A stretch of 64,000 nucleotides of DNA, taken from assembly GCF_023983475.1 (NCBI RefSeq), contig NZ_CP092712.1, positions 2,356,001 to 2,420,000 on the forward strand, given 5' to 3'. Each line of letters opens with the position of its first letter. Position 1 is the stretch's first letter. Source of the stretch: Aliivibrio fischeri ATCC 7744 = JCM 18803 = DSM 507 (GTDB taxonomy: Bacteria; Pseudomonadota; Gammaproteobacteria; Enterobacterales; Vibrionaceae). Positions 62,513-64,000 of this stretch are shown piece by piece. A model generated the notes under the pieces. The model was not told the DNA's origin. It was given only the letters and a program-made list of their open reading frames with translations, and did not search any database. The position numbers and the translations under genes are program-made.

Positions 62513-62552
62513 CTTTCAATTAAAAATCGTCAACGTATTTTAGGACGAGACA

Positions 62553-62661
62553 AGTGGCTACGTTAACGGGACTTTCTATCAACCTTGAAAGCAACATGTC
62601 CCCCGGCGTGACAGGCCGCTAAGCTCTCCAATAAAAAGCCTAACCAACTGAACTACCACTC
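62553..62661 (-). pseudogene. tRNA-Asp-like element, unit A (next to 5S rRNA)
   Basis: Same build as unit B: GGAGTGGTAGTTCAGTTGGTT as in the 5' half of tRNA-Asp, the inserted stem, the intact GTC anticodon arm, the altered T region and a GCCA. End pairing is kept although the bases differ from unit B (GAGTGGT against AGCCACTT, U-G in place of C-G). It lies about 70 bp after the 5S gene in the same direction, where many gammaproteobacterial rRNA operons carry tRNA-Asp. The IS has inserted at its 3' edge. Confidence 0.75.
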
Positions 62662-62694
62662 CGCAGTGTCTATTCAGCATATTGCTATTTTTGA

Positions 62695-62719
62695 TTTTAC
62701 TTTTTATCAAAAAGTAAAA
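62695..62719 (-). other. AT-rich perfect inverted repeat after 5S rRNA
   Basis: TTTTACTTTTT and AAAAAGTAAAA are perfect complements with a 3-nt loop, 10 bp after the 5S 3' end. It may be a processing stem for the rRNA precursor; it is not a GC-rich terminator. Confidence 0.5.
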
Positions 62720-62728
62720 ATAAATTGG

Positions 62729-62848
62729 AAGCCTGGCGATGTCCTACTCTCACATGGGGAAACCCCACACTACCATCGGCGCTATTACGTTTCACTTCTG
62801 AGTTCGGCATGGGATCAGGTGGGTCCATAATGCTATGGTCGCCAAGCA
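62729..62848 (-). rRNA. rrf: 5S ribosomal RNA
   Basis: Read on the minus strand it begins TGCTTGGCGACCATAGC and ends GCCAGGCTT, which pair as helix I. The conserved middle (CACCTGATCCCATGCCGAAC; AGAAGTGAAACG; CGATGGTAGTGTGGGG) is typical of Vibrio 5S. Length about 120 nt; ends to within a few bases. Confidence 0.96.
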
Positions 62849-62960
62849 AATTCTTTCTCTTTATTTAATAAAGAGTATCTGGAAAGCTATATTGTGTTCT
62901 TAATCACATTCAATTCGTTTCTTGCAACTTTAAATCCGTTCAAACCCCCTTGGGTGTTGT

Positions 62961-64000
<1,040 letters not shown>

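Larger units (their letters stand above)
61243..62552 (+). mobile_element. IS3-family insertion sequence, intact, 1310 bp
   Basis: Terminal inverted repeats TGTCTCGTCCTGAAAT (left) and TGTCTCGTCCTAAAAT (right, read inward) match at 15 of 16 positions and start with TG. There are two open reading frames, orfB in the -1 frame of orfA with a 4-bp overlap, and a 3-bp target duplication. All are IS3-family traits. The subgroup and known name were not determined. Both frames are intact, so it may be active and recent. Confidence 0.93.

Overview
This 64 kb window reads as a chromosomal segment of a marine gammaproteobacterium of the family Vibrionaceae. Gene order and protein sequences fit the Aliivibrio (Vibrio) fischeri/salmonicida/logei group best, but species cannot be fixed from sequence alone. 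The genes are low in GC and almost all are housekeeping genes. Their blocks match those known from E. coli and Vibrio: truD-ispF-ispD-ftsB, eno, pyrG, mazG; relA, rlmD, barA; acpS-pdxJ-recO, era-rnc-lepB-lepA, rseCBA-rpoE and nadB; sdhE-cptA, ygfZ, ubiI-ubiH-ygfB, zapA-6S RNA-fau, rpiA, serA, yggE, mscS; ung-nfo, grcA; thrLABC; arcA/arcB, yhcC, gltBD.

Layout. From 1 to 11.1 kb, minus-strand genes cover isoprenoid precursor synthesis, cell division, enolase, CTP synthase, a frameshifted mazG, a lone flagellin with its own sigma-28 promoter, RelA and RlmD. BarA reads outward at 11.2-14.0 kb. From 14.1 to 23.4 kb lies a long minus-strand run: CoA/pyridoxine/recombination genes, 30S maturation and RNase III, signal peptidase, LepA and the sigma-E envelope-stress operon with a visible sigma-E promoter. 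From 23.6 to 37.6 kb there is NAD synthesis, flavinylation, tRNA-modification/iron-sulfur repair, ubiquinone hydroxylases, ZapA, 6S RNA, RpiA, SerA, a SIMPL protein, MscS and YaaA. From 37.7 to 48.7 kb there is an alanine symporter, DUF3545, a hemerythrin-like protein, uracil and abasic-site repair, the glycyl-radical spare part GrcA with an FNR site, and the threonine operon with a readable leader peptide and attenuator. From 49.1 to 60.3 kb come ArcA and ArcB, YhcC and glutamate synthase.

The only clearly accessory stretch is 60.9-62.7 kb, downstream of a minus-strand rRNA operon whose 5S gene and 23S 3' end close the window. It holds a 187-bp-period tandem array in which each unit contains a tRNA-Asp-derived element. 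The elements have an intact GTC anticodon arm but foreign hairpins in the D and T regions, and they are separated by near-identical terminators. An intact IS3-family element (1310 bp, 3-bp target duplication) has landed between the first unit and its terminator. This array is the strongest candidate for something poorly described. Other points of note are the 5-bp repeat expansion that shifts the mazG frame, FNR sites in front of arcA and grcA, and several strong inverted repeats of unknown role. All identifications come from reading sequence and recalled family features; no database search was run.
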